NCBI RefSeq assembly: GCF_932274485.2
Contig: NC_065886.2
Coordinates: 46,487,501-46,551,500 of the forward strand
Reading direction: 5' to 3'
Source of the DNA: Patella vulgata
Lineage: Eukaryota > Mollusca > Gastropoda > Patellidae
Length of the DNA stretch: 64,000 nucleotides
This document shows, in pieces, positions 1-13,400 of this stretch. Made by a program: the position numbers and the translations under genes. Positions within the stretch are counted from its first letter, which is position 1, and the number at the start of each line of letters is the position of its first letter. Below the pieces are notes generated by a model. It had not been told where the DNA came from, searched no databases, and worked only from the letters and a program-made list of their open reading frames with translations.

Positions 1-132
1 ACATTTCGTAATTTCTTATGCAATTATTCGCTGAATTGCACACGGAAGGACAGATTGAAAACAATCGAGGTTATATTATTATTACACGTTTTTATAGCGC
101 ACAACTGCCAGGTACGCTTTACAGAGACAAAA

Positions 133-495
133 TGAATTGAATGAGTTTAACGTACTCTGATCCGACTGGGCTCTTGAAGTCTGGCATACACCATACAGTG
201 TACTATGAGGGAATTTAGCCCGGACAGTGGCGCTACGGCTTACTCTTATATCGAATTCTAACTGTCAAGGGATCTTTTACGTGCACACCAATGTGTACAC
301 GGAACCTCGGTATTTCGTCCCACCCGAACGACTAGATGACAGTCCTTGTCAAGCCCTCCGCCCGGTACCGCTGACAGGATGAAACCACGCCGGAAAGTCC
401 TATCAATTTTCTCGGTCGTCAACACATGGAGCAAAACCGCAACCTCCAGACTAGCGAGCCATCGCCTTACCCACTAAGCCACCGTGGCTCCGCTG
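133..495 (-). repeat. SINE-I copy (tRNA-headed SINE)
   Basis: Read on the minus strand, the copy starts at the right with a tRNA-like head (GTGGCTTAGTGGGTAAGGCG as box A). It continues through the family body, including CCGAGGTTCCGTGTACAC and TTAGAATTCGATATAAGAG, and ends near 133 in the GTTAAAC tail. Box B is damaged. It is an old, full-length-like copy of the family whose best copy lies at 3061-3432. Confidence 0.75.
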
Positions 496-499
496 TATA

Positions 500-2340
500 A
501 AGTCATATTATTGTAACAATACGGTGACTCTGTGAGTTAATGGCGTTAAGAGAATGACTTTTATGTATACCATTATTTAAACCTTTGTAATTATGTATCA
601 TGTCTTTGACATAAAATGTAGAAACGAACTGTTGTACTGTTGTTCCTGGTAAACAAACGTTGTAGCTGCTGTCAAAAATAGGTACACAAGAGAAGTCCTA
701 GCGACAAATCTAGAGGATCACAGGCTACCACGATGTGTATCAGAGAATGAATGTAACGCGTCGGATGTGATAAACGATTTGGTGGCACGGCTTCCCATAT
801 CCGACCGACGACTTGTATTGCTACATTATAGATCAAGACAATATTGTATTGTACTTGACAAAATATATAAACAAAAACAGTTATTTCGATAAAATTAGAA
901 ATTAAAATAGCTCTGAATAGCCTATATAAAAGGATCTCTCGGTAAAAGCCTTTTTAAATAAATATTTTTTTAGTTAAGTTTTAAAGTTGCAATAACAGTG
1001 ACAATAAGTATTTGAATTTGGTAATTTATTCCATAACAATAGTGCTTGTACACAGAATAACTGGTTACCATGTAATGATAAATTTACGTGGAATAAGTAA
1101 GAATGTATCAGTATTCAAATAGCCCAGAAAGATATTCCTTGTAACTGCAGAGATGACAGACGCGGTGTGTAAAAAAAATTACAAATTGTCATTCAAGCGC
1201 TGTTTGGGTTGAGCATGAATGGAATGGAGTGTATCGTCCGACCTAGACCTTAATAAGGGCACAAACGTTTCGCCTAGATCAACTTCATTTTACAACAGTA
1301 AGGAGTTCATTTGCATAATATCTTGCACCCAGATTGTTTGTCAATTCGAAGGACTTGTCAGTGTACTTATAATATAAGTGAAACACTCCTGTACACCGTG
1401 CACGCTAGTAGTAGTACCTTGGTTTTTTAACGTCTGCTTCCACATAAGTGATATCGCAGAGCCGAAGCTTTACCCTGTATTTTAGAATATGATTTTGCAA
1501 TATTTCCATTTACGGCCTTAGGCTATGGAGTGGTTTAGCGAGAAGCTCTTCCCTACTGTCCAAGCTTGGAGGCGATTATATAATAGTCAAGATTCCAGTG
1601 TCCTTGAACCTTCCACAACTACGACCCAAACTGAGCGTGAAAGATAACTGAAGCCTAATAATATCCACAGATCAGCACTGTTATTTGTAATGATAATTAT
1701 GCCGTTGACGTCTTTTATCTAGAAACGCATGACGACTGCTATTCAGTCATTCGCAAAACCCGATGATATTTTCCGGTACGAAAATCGGAACCTCGGGCAA
1801 TCCAATTGCATTACAAATTAAGTAGGTGTTTTGTACAAGAAAACATTATTTTCTGTCCTGTCTAACATGTGTACATAGAAACGCATCTAACTATTCTGAA
1901 ATCTTGGGATAATTACCATAATTCCAAACTGAATGCATCTAGGAAAAAGACTGTTCTCGTTGGCTTAAAGTAGTTGCAGGTAACAAAACGATTTCTACGA
2001 CGTATAAGCCGCTCTCAGCTTTAATTAAGGGAATAAAACACGAAACTCACCAATCGTTTTCAGTTGAAAAGAAGTTTTCAAATCAATGAACAATTGATTG
2101 AATTTGAAAATTACTTTCGGCTACCTGCGGCGATTGCTGAATTTCTGAGAAAAAATCGGCGAGATGTCAACCATGATGATATTGATTAACAGATACTGTC
2201 ACCTTAAATCATGAGATAAATGTAGGCCACTGTAGGCAATTTTCCGCTTGTTAAGTTTTAACAATATTTTATTCAATAAACTGAATAGGATTGAAAAACA
2301 GGCAAAAGCCTATATAACTTATCTCCAAAATTATAAAATA
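500..2340. other. Unannotated AT-rich stretch
   Basis: I see no long open frame, recognisable exon or clear repeat here. It lies downstream of the C4orf33-like gene and I make no call. Confidence 0.5.
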
Positions 2341-2342
2341 GT

Positions 2343-2690
2343 TCAAGATGTATTATGTAAGATTTAGATAAAGAGCTGGTCGTTCTTGCTATAATTGTTC
2401 GAAAATAGATAATGCAAAAAAAATGCATACTAAAAATTTTATTCAAATTATTTTATTCGGGGCGAAGATATTATAACTGTTTGATGGTAAAGCGTAGATC
2501 AATTATTGCTGTCGATACGATACTTGACAACCCAGACAAAGTCTCTATCCATTTTATCGTTATTTTTTTGTATTAAAATCCATTTAAAGCTCGACCATAC
2601 GATGGTCATGTAACGCAATGTCTAAATAGTAATTTATATAATATTTAAAGCCAAAAATCGACCTGCAATAGGCAGAGTTAGCTCATGTTG
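2343..2690 (+). repeat. M1 MITE copy (AT-rich, ~360 bp family)
   Basis: It begins AGATGTATTATGTAAGATTT and ends near GCAATAGGCAGAGTTAGCTC. The same two ends bound the complete copy at 45106-45468, where they form ~20-bp inverted repeats. The interior shares GATAAAGAGCTGG, GATGGTCATGT and TCTAAATAGTAATTTATATA with the other copies in this window. It has no coding capacity and is probably a non-autonomous DNA transposon. Confidence 0.7.
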
Positions 2691-2799
2691 CGACTTTATA
2701 TCTAATATTCACTATCTTTTGCCAACTTTTATGTAATTTTACACTATTTCGAATATGTTGGAATTGGTATCATCTGAACAATTGGTGCTGCCATATAAA

Positions 2800-4030
2800 A
2801 CAAGCCAATAGTGAGTCTGATGTCCCCCGTCAATATTCCGAAATAAATAGATGAAACATACTCATTAATTGCACTAATTGCACATTTACCTTTTTAAAAA
2901 GTATCGAGCAAACAAACTGATTATCTAATCCCATTAGAAAATGTTCACGATCGAACTCAAGGCTCCGCACTCTCCATCAGTTAGAATTAAAATTATGTTG
3001 TCCCAAAGCATCGACCAATGAAATTGCATAACTCTATAACTTTAGCGGATAATGTTAATCGAAATGAAATGAAATGAAATGGGGTTTAACGTCCTACTGT
3101 TCTGCTCCTATACTGGGCTAATGAAGACGGGCATACGCCATACAGTGTGCTATGAGGGAAATTTTGCCCGGGCAGCGGCACTACTCTTATATCGAATTCC
3201 AACTGCAAGGGGATCTTTTACGTACATTCCAATATATTCACGGGACCTCGGTTTTTCGTCTCATCCGAAGGACTAGACGGCTGTCCTTGTCGGGCCCTCC
3301 GTCTTGCATCACTGACAAGGGGGAACCACGCCGTAAAATCTGGATGAACTTTCTCGGCCAATGCAGGGATCGAACACCCGACCTCCTGGCTAGCGAGCCA
3401 GCGCCTTACCCACTTAGCCACCGTGACCCCCGATAATGTTAATCATTGACCTCAGTCAAGACATTAACTAACGAACATCTACACAAAGTTACCGCAATCA
3501 AAAGCGGGGTTTTTATGTTCCAAAGTCTTGATCAATCAAATTGCTTATTGTTACTTACCCTAAGCAGAAAATTTTCATCATCGAACTTAGTGAAGGTGCT
3601 GGTGTAATGAATTTATACTCTAAGTTTCATCACTCTCGCCCAATTAGAACCAAAGTCTCAACCAATCAAATTAGTGGAAATGCGCATGATGTTACCCTCA
3701 GTCGAAAATGTTCATTATCGAACTTAGTCAAGGTATTGATATAATGAAACAATACACCACGTTTCATGATTCCCACTTAATTAGAACCAAAGTTGTCGTA
3801 TCCCAAAGTATCAACCAATCAAACTGCTTATCTCTGCTTAGCCTAAGCAGACAATGCTCATCTTCGAACTCCATCCAAGGCATTTGCCTAACAAACACCT
3901 GCACCAAGTTTGAACATTCTAGCTCATTTAGAAGGAGAGTTATTGTGTCCCAAAACGTGTGACGAACGGACAAACGGACAGACGGACAGGTAGACAGACG
4001 GGTGGACGGTCAGATTATTTTAACTTCCCA
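2800..4030 (-). mobile_element. P2 core-repeat element, copy 1
   Basis: The left end, AAGCCAATAGTGAGTCTGATG followed by TCCCCCGTC, is the reverse complement of the right end of the copy at 60629-61783. The interior holds degenerate ~146-bp units (recognisable by CAAAGTTTCATC, CCCAAAGCATCGACCAATCA and AAGCAGAAAATGTTCATCATCG variants). The right end is a GACGGACAGACGGACAG simple repeat. A SINE-I copy (3061-3432) has inserted into it. The design, with short inverted ends, internal ~150-bp tandem units and no coding region, recalls the bivalve pearl/Helentron-related non-autonomous elements. That family placement is inference. Confidence 0.65.
3061..3432 (-). repeat. SINE-I, best-preserved copy
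   Basis: On the minus strand the copy opens GGTCACGGTGGCTAAGTGGG, giving box A TGGCTAAGTGG. Box B, GTGTTCGATCC, follows 40-60 bases later. A ~250-bp body comes next (landmarks GTGGTTCCCCCTTGTCAG, CCGAGGTCCCGTGAA, GGAATTCGATATAAGAGTAG, TAGCACACTGTATGGC). It ends GGACGTTAAACCCCATTTC with an (ATTTC)n tail. This is a tRNA-derived SINE with an internal Pol III promoter. It sits inside P2 copy 1 and is therefore younger than it. Confidence 0.88.
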
Positions 4031-4339
4031 AATTTTTAGGTAGGTATCCCTCTTTACCACAGACGCGTGAGACAAACACCTAAAGCTTTTTCTTTTTGAG
4101 TTGAAAAACTCACGGAATTGGTATTTTCTATGCTATTTTCTATCCAGTAATCTGAGAGGTTCCCAACTGGGTAAGGAACCAATTGGAATTAGTGCCCAAC
4201 AATTTGGTATATTACTTGAAGGCCTTGATAAGATGGACGGAGTTAAAGCGAGATCAAGCTTTCTATTGAAGATGGTAACACTGGGGACAGAATTAATTGC
4301 CCAGACCATATATTTTAAGTTTAATTAAAATTGGATAAT

Positions 4340-5023
4340 AAACAAGCCAACAGTGAGGCTGATGTCCCCCGCCGAAATTCCAAAATAAATGGATGACACA
4401 TATTAATTAATCGCACATTAATTTTTTTCAAAAGTATCAAGCAATCAAACCGATTATCAACTATACACCAAGTTTCATCAAGTTTGATTCAGATAGAATC
4501 AAAGTTAACTGGCCCCAAAGCATCGACCAATAAAATTGCTTAGCTCTGTTTAGCTTTAGCTCGAAATGTTAATCATTGAACTCAGTCAAGACATTTACCT
4601 AATGAACATCAACATCAAGTTTAAACATTCTACCTCAATTAAAAGCAGAGTTATGTTCCAAAGTCTTGGCCAATCAAATTGCTTATCAATTCTCATCATC
4701 AAACTTAGTCAAGGTAATGATATAATGAATCTATACTCAGAGTTTCATCACTCTCACACTCTCACTTAATTAAAACCAAAGTCATTAGCCCTAAAGCATC
4801 AACCTATCAGATTGCTTATCTCTGCTTACCGTAAGCAGACAATGTTTATCATCGAACTACATCAAGGCATTCACCTATTAAACGCCTACACCAAGTTTGA
4901 ACATTCTAGCTCAATTAGAAAGAGAGTTATTGTGTCCCAAAAAGACAGGCAGACAGACGGACAGACAGACAGGCAGACAGACGGATGAAACCATTTTAAT
5001 AGTCCCCTGTGAATGGACGTCCC
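4340..5023 (-). mobile_element. P2 core-repeat element, copy 2
   Basis: The left end is AACAAGCCAACAGTGAGGCT then GATGTCCCCCGCC. The right end is an imperfect GACAGACAGACAGG tract followed by CCATTTTAATAGTCCCCTG. The right terminus carries the family's GTCCCC...GGGAC inverted-repeat signature in decayed form. Two to three degenerate ~146-bp units lie between. It ends about 100 bp below the stop codon of the C4orf33-like gene, so the 3' UTR probably runs into it. An ATTAAA on the minus strand (about 4993-4998) could serve as a poly(A) signal. That use is inference. Confidence 0.7.
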
Positions 5024-5124
5024 GACGGACGGACATGGGCGACGACATAATACGTCCTCATGAAAAATAATGTGGGTGTATAAAAATATGTTAAAAGGGA
5101 GTTTTGTGATTTATCTTTTAATAA

Positions 5125-5224
5125 CTATTTTTCTAGAATATTCTTCCACGTTTGTGTTACTGTTGATGGATTATATCCCGGTATAAATGACATGTTTATA
5201 GGTTGAAAGAACTCTAGTCGGTGA
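5125..5224 (-). CDS. C4orf33: C4orf33 homologue, last coding exon
   Basis: The acceptor is a pyrimidine tract ending TTTTTCAG, and the first base completes a split Phe codon (TT|T) from the previous exon. The exon reads HRLEFFQPINMSFIPGYNPS and continues to TWKNILEK before TAG at 5125-5127. HRLEFF matches the HCLEYFKSF segment that follows the conserved PDF in the human protein, and the tail is of similar length. I find no AATAAA close by. Confidence 0.87.
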
Positions 5225-8200
5225 CTGAAAAATAGAAACGAAGCAATCTTAGATTCCATAAAAACAAATGTAAAACAGAGAATTTTATGTAAACAAATGT
5301 GTTTACAATTGCACAGTAATAATAATTTACGCCTTTAATTGATAACAAATACAAAGATTTAATGTAAACACGTGTGTTTACAACTGCACGTTAATAATAC
5401 CTGTTTGGACTCAGTTAATTCATCAATAATTTTGACTCCGATATTGATGACAAATGGATTCTATTTGATCCTAATAGTCTGAAGGTAGGTATGGGACAGG
5501 GGTTCGTGGACCAACCATCGCCTCCAAATATTCCACAACTTGTAGTACTACGGACTTCTTTATTTGTTGTGTTTCCTTGTGATCGTAAATAATACTACAG
5601 CAATAATAGTTTCACTTTGCCGGTTCCTCGTTCTCAAATATATAATGGCTTCTTGGAATAATCTGGTGAGAGTCTAAATATCAGAGATATCCGATGGCAT
5701 CGGGAGTTGATTATGTTCTAGTCATATTAATAAATGTCTAATTAATAATTTATATAACGACCCGCAATAGGCGAATTTAGCTCTTGCATTATGTATATTT
5801 CTTAATTTGCGATTTCCTTTTTTTTTTTAAAAAAAATCTCTTTAAGTGTCTGGAAACATATTTTTCGGCGGTTTTTTCCAATCTATGTTTTTGTATTTAG
5901 TATCGAGAGTGTCGAGAAAATAATATCTTTACTAGGGAAACTGTATATCTATTTATCTGGTCATCTTTCAGTAAATACAGAGTAGGTCGCATTAAGTTTT
6001 TGACATCAAACATTGATCTTGGTAGACAAACTCTCGTTAATTTATAACGTATCTAGTTCATTAGAATCTAGCATGGATTACACTGTCTCGTGTTTATTTA
6101 AAATCTTTGAAGACGATACCAATATTACGGGGAGCAATATGGGTCATATCTTCTTATTACTGTCTTATATCTTATCGACATCTTGCGATTCTTAGCAAAC
6201 AATAAGTGTTGTTCTGGTGCCATTCACAAGGCAGGATATGCTTATTTTTTAGAGCACCTGCAGGATATCACACATCCTGTTAAAACGTCAATTACCATGT
6301 TGTCCATTTGTATATTTAAGAATTGGCGAACACAAATTATTGTCAGTTTAATATTTCATAAGCTGACCGTTCTTGTTCGTACTGTCGATCGAATTTTACT
6401 GTGTCACTGCCATATTTAAAGTAAAAGTACACATTTTTAAATGTCTAACTATGGTCCAAAATTCAAAGTAAAATTCAAATTCATTAAAAGTCACAGATGT
6501 TAATTTGTTTTCTGTTGTGCTGTGTGCCATGTATGGAGCCTCTGTAGGTCATTATTAGCATTTTTCGGAACATCTACTCAAATTGGCTATTTTATATTAA
6601 ATTATGAAAATGTACTCAAATTGGTAATTTAACATTTAATTAATAAAATAAAATAAATATACATGTATAAACGGTAAATGTGTCTTCAATGGGTACAATC
6701 GTGTCCTCACACAGCCGAATAATGCAAAATAACTTTTAAGGGAATAGTGACTTTAAGTACCGGCACATAACAAATATCAATTACCCCTTTAATGCAACCT
6801 TGAGCCCCAAAAAAAGAAGTTTTAAATTCATTTAAAAACACGAATCTGGATTTATGTGAAGTGTAAATGGGGATTTTAGCATTTGTCAAGAAAGGCTTCG
6901 ATAATCAGATAAGAGATCAATAGTGCTGATAACATTAATTCATTTACATGTTCATGTATAGAACAATACTTACAAGTCGGGATCAGGGAATGATGTATTC
7001 GCCGGATGAAGAGCTTCATAAACTCGATTATTTTCAGAGCCATGAATAGCAAATGCATTCATTCGGTTCACATTCGGTGGTAAATATTCTAGGGGAAGTA
7101 GAGACTCTCCGGACCACCTGCTCCCTTCAATGGAGGCCTTATATTGAATTGACAATTCATCCTATAAAAAAATACACACACAAGTACTGATGATTCCATT
7201 TGATCACTGTTGGATATAATCCCCTTGAAACAAGCTAATGATAAATATTCTTGACATTATCGTGACGTAGTCGTAGACGTATTAATGTCTTCTACTAGAA
7301 GGTCTAATAATACGTTACCCAACATGGAGGAAGTGGTGTCATTAATTTCCGGAAGGTTCAGAATTTATGTGTTTTGCTCTTTTTTGTCAAAAAATAATAG
7401 AACGCGGCGATGTTTTTGTCATCCATAAGCTAATATGTCGTAATGTTGTAAAGAAACTTCTACCAGACGGTCATAAGTGTCTGTTTACATAAAACTATCA
7501 TTACTAAAGTTTACATACACAAGCAATTTATTTCAAGAAGAAGCCGTTTGAATGCTTGCCAGACTATGTATTTCATAAGTTAACATTTTATGGTCTCTAT
7601 TTGTTCATTAAGACATTCCAATTTGCCTTGAGGTCTCATCGTGTTCTTCACGTTATTTATTGTCATAAATTGGAAAAATGCTTTAAAAGAATAGAAATCT
7701 GCTTCTTTCGATATTTGAATTGGGTATGGAAATAACAATTTCTGACTACGCGAAAATCTTAAATTAAACAAACAACGCTTCTGGGCAATGAATAAAAACA
7801 CAGATCTTACAAAACCCGGTCACTCTCTGAACCTTACTAAATTTGAAACGGATTTCTTCGATTATAAAAATAAAACCTATCTAATTATGGTTGTTATAAA
7901 CTTGCCTATGTGTTTGAAATCTCCTCCGGTTAAAAAAATCCATTGTACAATTAAATATTCCAACAAATAAAAAGGTTCTCTCTTGAAAAATTGAACTCAT
8001 AATCTTATACATCGAGAAATACCAATATGGAAGCTATTACGTCACTCATCGGAGTAGATAATTTCGTACAAGGGGTGGCAGCAAGGCATATCTATCGAAA
8101 CGGAATTTTGTGTATGAATAAGCTATTACTCTCGGCCCCAGTAATGAGTTTGGGCGTTTATACTCATACATAGACGACCTGTAGTCCGTTAGCTTGTTTT

Positions 8201-10420
8201 TCCATCTTGATTCAGTTATTTGATTAGATATTTGGGGGATGATTTTCTGTTGAAGACAACTGCAGAACATTTCACCTTTAATTATCTTTAATATTTCTTT
8301 CTGAAACCTCGTCATTCTGTTATTTCATATATTCCTAGGCAAAAAAATAGCCAAGGATACGTTATTTTATTTTTATAAATACATTTATTGATAAATACCA
8401 AAATTATCAACAAATCAAATACCTCCACCGCCCATAGGTTTAATTATCGACAGATAGTTTTCATTTCAGTTCTTTTCTTATATTGTCATTGTGTAAGAAC
8501 TGCTTAGAATTTTACAATCGTGCGTCTTCGTAACACAATTAGAATTACGAAAATCCCGGCTTCATTTTAAACTTCACGGGGCAATATATCCATATGATTG
8601 CACTCTCAGTCATTAACTATTTAATTATCCGTTAAGTTACAACCGGTACGTCAATTAAATATGAAAATTATCGAGAAGCGTTGACCTATTTTTTCATATT
8701 TTTTGTGGGAATCATATATTTTCAAAATGTATTAATAACCATATTGCATAGCAACCAAAAAATACTTTCCATTTCGGAGAAATCCATAGAGCATGCTAGA
8801 CTTTTGTTATCAAATATAAACTTTAATTATGAAATAAGTCTGTTTATTTGTAAATTTTAGCAACAAAGTTGCCTATTGTTGGGGTTGTAAAACTAATTTA
8901 TAAAAATTTATATATATGCCAAATATACTGGGGAGATGATGACCATGTGATAAGCTTTATTATATTTATTAGTATCCGTGGTTATATAAAACAATGTGAA
9001 TAAAATCTATCTGATTAAAATACACATCTATATTTCGTTTCGATTTTTTATACTTTCGATGGCCTCTACTACATGAAGATCTGACAAGTTCTAGTGGGAG
9101 GTCATGTCAGGGGTCATACGAGCATTGACGTTTCTAGCGGTTTACCCACAGTTCCGTGCAGAGCACGCCAAGACCTCGTCGTAACATACCGTTTCATTGG
9201 CCAATTCCCCACATCAACTAGAACGCCTGTTTTATAACAACTCTTGCTGATCCTAGTGCTGTGAAGACAAGTAAAAAACGAAACGAAATAGGATCTGTGT
9301 TTTAATGCCTTCAGTTGTTAATTGTCGTTGTCCAAACTCAAAAGATCGCGCTTTATTTTGATTGCAAAACACGTGGTTGTTAATATTTTTCAACCTTTAT
9401 TTCCACTTCAAGGTTAGATCTATTTGATAAGACCAACTTGTCAAAGGCCACGCGATGTAAACAGGGCTAGTGCTAATCCCAACCCTAACGCTGGACCGAG
9501 TCCTAATGCTTACACGAACCCTAATCTACAATCTCGCCAACAATCACGTACCCTAACCTTATTTCCATCTCAGTGAACTTGATAAAAATGTCATTACGTG
9601 ACATGTGCTATGTTTTGATGAACTCGAAAATACAATCAAAAACATCGACTTTTCAGACAGAGAAAGAGAGAGAAATGGGGTTTAACGTCCACTCGACACA
9701 AACTGGGTCATTTCGGGACTACATTGACTTTTCAAAAGAGAATATTTATGCGTTGGGATATGTAATTGCACAGTGGATTTTATTTAACCGGAAGTAATTT
9801 CACAAACACATAAGCATGTATATAATAACCATAATTTAGTAGTTTGCCCATAATCGAAAAAATCCATTTAAAATTTACGACGGTTCAAGACAGTAGTGTT
9901 AGATTCTACCCCGAACGACAGTTGACCGATTTCAAGTTTTACGATCTGAATCGTTATTTATGACGCCTTTATCAAAGTATTAAGAAATCAGTCTGAACCT
10001 TTGATTGCATTAAGCAACATTCCTTATTGCGGAAGTGGTCTAAATACTTAATCACTGAGCTAATCACGGTGCTCTTACAAAATAAATTATAATCCGAGAA
10101 ACTAAAGATGGTCTTACACTGTCCGTTTTTTTTTTTGGTTTTAGTAAATCGTAATTCTAATTTGTCGACTAAAAATCAACAGTTTAAACACTGCCTTATA
10201 CCCCCGTCAGATCGGGGTGGCGTTCTTACTGCACTGCTACGGCGACGGAAAATGGTCTCAGAGCACGTAAAGAGCTCTATAAGCGCGGTAAAAGCGTGGT
10301 GGAAACGCCAATGACCGCTGTTTTGAGCATGTTCATTACAAACGCAAAGGTTCTGCGATCTGACCTGAAAAGCTGTGAGAACGCTGCTTTTTTCCAAGAT
10401 TCCAATTCTTTGCCAGCGAC

Positions 10421-10464
<44 letters not shown>

Positions 10465-13400
10465 GACTAACATATTGTTCTATTTTATTTCCATAATTAG
10501 CATGTGCGTAGGGGTCTTTAGCAGTGGGAGGAAACCGGGGGACCCGGAAGAAACCCACGTGGTTGGACTGGGGGTCCTACTCCTTGTCACGTACAATCTG
10601 GGAATCGAAACAACGCCAGCTGACTTAATGACAGGCCGTATGATGCAACGCGCACGCGCTAACCATTCGTTCGCCCCCCCCCACGCTGTTTGTTGTTAAC
10701 CTTAAAAAGACTATGTTGGAAGGGGGTCAGTATCATGTGACATTCAAAATGGCAATTCGTATCGAAGTCACTTAAATCCAAAAGGCATTAGTTGTATAAA
10801 AGTTACTTAAATTTATTGTACGCCGCCATTTTGAAATCATTTGATATCATGTGATTTTATTTTGATTTTATAAAAGTCGTATTGTTATTTAGTTGTTTCA
10901 TGTATTTTTAATTGATATTATACAGGCTTTTCTTTCTACATGATAAACAAGAAACGTTAGCTACACGCATTTGTTTTAAAGACATACATTGGTATGAAAA
11001 ATAGCTGCTAATAATTTTGTTTTCCTTTTATTGTTCATCTGAATCAGTGTGCGATCGGATTCGAATTCCGGTAGGAGCTACACCAGTGACATTTGCATTG
11101 TATAAAAATTCATTTCCCCAACATAATGGACATACTGGGCTCTAATTCGGATCAATTTCTAACTTACAGACAAAAAAAACGAGGAATATAAACCCAACAT
11201 TAAGCCTTTTACCCAAGTGGTTTCTTTATCTTAACATGATTCTTACGTAATAACATTTTAAATCTTGGAAAAAACATTCTTCATCCCGGTGTACGACCAA
11301 TGTTGTCAAGGTATCAGACATATTTTTTTGACAGAATCACGTTGTAATAGTGTATTTCTGTATAATACCGTCTTCATTAACCCAGTAAAAGCAGAACAAT
11401 AGGATGTTGAACACCATTTCATCTCTGTATACTAGTAATCAATTCAAGATCTATGATATGCTTTGGTAGTTAACCGCAAGGTTCAAGAGTACTGCGAACG
11501 CCCTTAATCCTACCCACCTTCACAATATTTCGTATTCCATTTAACAGCAACACGAGATGTTGTCCATGCCTGAAAAGAAAAGATCATAAGTGTTATGGTG
11601 ATGGAGGTTCAATGTTCGATCCTTGTGTTGACCTAGAAAGTTCATCAACCCAGTCGGAGCAGAACAATTCCATGTTAATCACCATTTCATTTCATTTTGT
11701 TTAAATAAATAAAACCACATAATTTGGTTTTTCGTCGAAAACGTTGATGGCTTTGAGCAGTTATAACATTTTACTGCCATTTATTTCCGATCAAGGGGTG
11801 GGGAAAGAGTGTATGTCCGCCATATCGCCCATCAGAGATAACGTGTGTTGGAGTTCCAGACTTCATTGATGATAAATGTCTACCAGTTATCTTATCCATC
11901 GTTCGTTCGTGGGTGATATCGCAGACAAGATCTTATCCATAGCCCCTCCCGCCCTATATAGATTTCCTGTATCGGAGTTGGATGTTTCAGTCTTCATTGT
12001 ATAATGATGAATGTTCCGGAAACCAATCATTCAATTACTTCGACAGCGAACTCTTTTTTTAAACTGTATATCTACTGTAAATACGCGTGTTCTGTTTTAG
12101 GACTTGTTTTATTTTGACAGTGATGTTGGGTTCATTACAAGTGACATTATTTACTGTTTAGTCTAACGTGTGTCAATCAGCGTCCACTGATTCATTGAAC
12201 CCAAGGTACTTATCAGTTGGATAGAAATAGGATTGTAATGGGCGTGGTACTTCAAATTTAGGTTCAATATACTACAATATAAACATATCGACAGATATAC
12301 AACAATATAAACATCTTATGAAATATCTTATGAAAAATAAATGTACTACAATACAAAGATTTGGAATAAATATACAAATACTAAAATATAAACATTTGAA
12401 AAAATATACCACAATAGAAATATTTAGAACAATTTTGATTTGGTTTTAATTGCTTACTCTTCGATAGAGGGGATGGATAATATGTGGAAGGCTCGCATAG
12501 CTAAATATTTGATACGGATATTCGTTTTGAAATTTAAGTTAACAATTAGTGCAAGACCATCTTTGTATCGTTGTAAGGGACTTGGCGATCACTGTTAAAT
12601 ATTTTGGGTTGTATTTGCTTTCTGGACAGTCGTGGTGGTACAGTCTATTGTCAGTCTCTACTAGGTGGCAGAGTCACTACAGATACCGTGGCGCACCAGG
12701 AAGTGGAAAATGAAATGACCGAATGGTACAGGAAGTAACAAGGACGATCCGAAAAGAGCACTAAGAGTCTTCGATTTGGTTAGTAACGTTCTACTTCAAA
12801 CACAATGTTATCTGTTTCTATTCTAGCATTTGACTCAAACTATGCTATCACTGTTTTTTCATGACATAAATTGTGTTCGGGCTTCGATATAAGCCTACAG
12901 TCTAGTACAAATCTTGACCTCGCAAATTTTTTATAACATGATTGTAGAGCTTAGAAGTCCGCAGATTGGGTATTAGCCTCGTCTTTTGATTACATGAAAT
13001 TGACTGTAAGCCCAATTGTCAATATCAACAACATTAATCTCTGTTTACACCAACAGGAAAATTCAAAACGATTTCATAAGCCGAGGTTAATACGACCGTT
13101 ATATTTGACATGTCAATAGTAAGTGCAGGAGGACCGCATTACACGCAAAATAAAACCTACAAGATGAACCTGCGGACAGAATTGTAATCTCGATCATGTT
13201 CTAATCGAAGCAATGACAATATGGACTGTAATAATCGACGTTGATGCAAAAATTGGGAAATTTCAATTAAAGATTGCCACCAAAAATCAAAATATGTTTT
13301 TCTAAAAGTTAAAAATTTCTTCTGATTTTTCGTAAACGCAGAATTCCGCCACCTTTATAACTCATTCGAGGGTTGTTGATTTCATCCTTTTGCAAGCTAC

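Noticed and set aside
3376-3432. Functional tRNA gene from box A/B in the SINE heads
   Set aside because: The heads do not fold into a full cloverleaf by eye and are always followed by the SINE body.
8046-8315. 89-codon minus-strand open frame
   Set aside because: No recognisable motif and it falls within an intron; the length is within chance for this composition.
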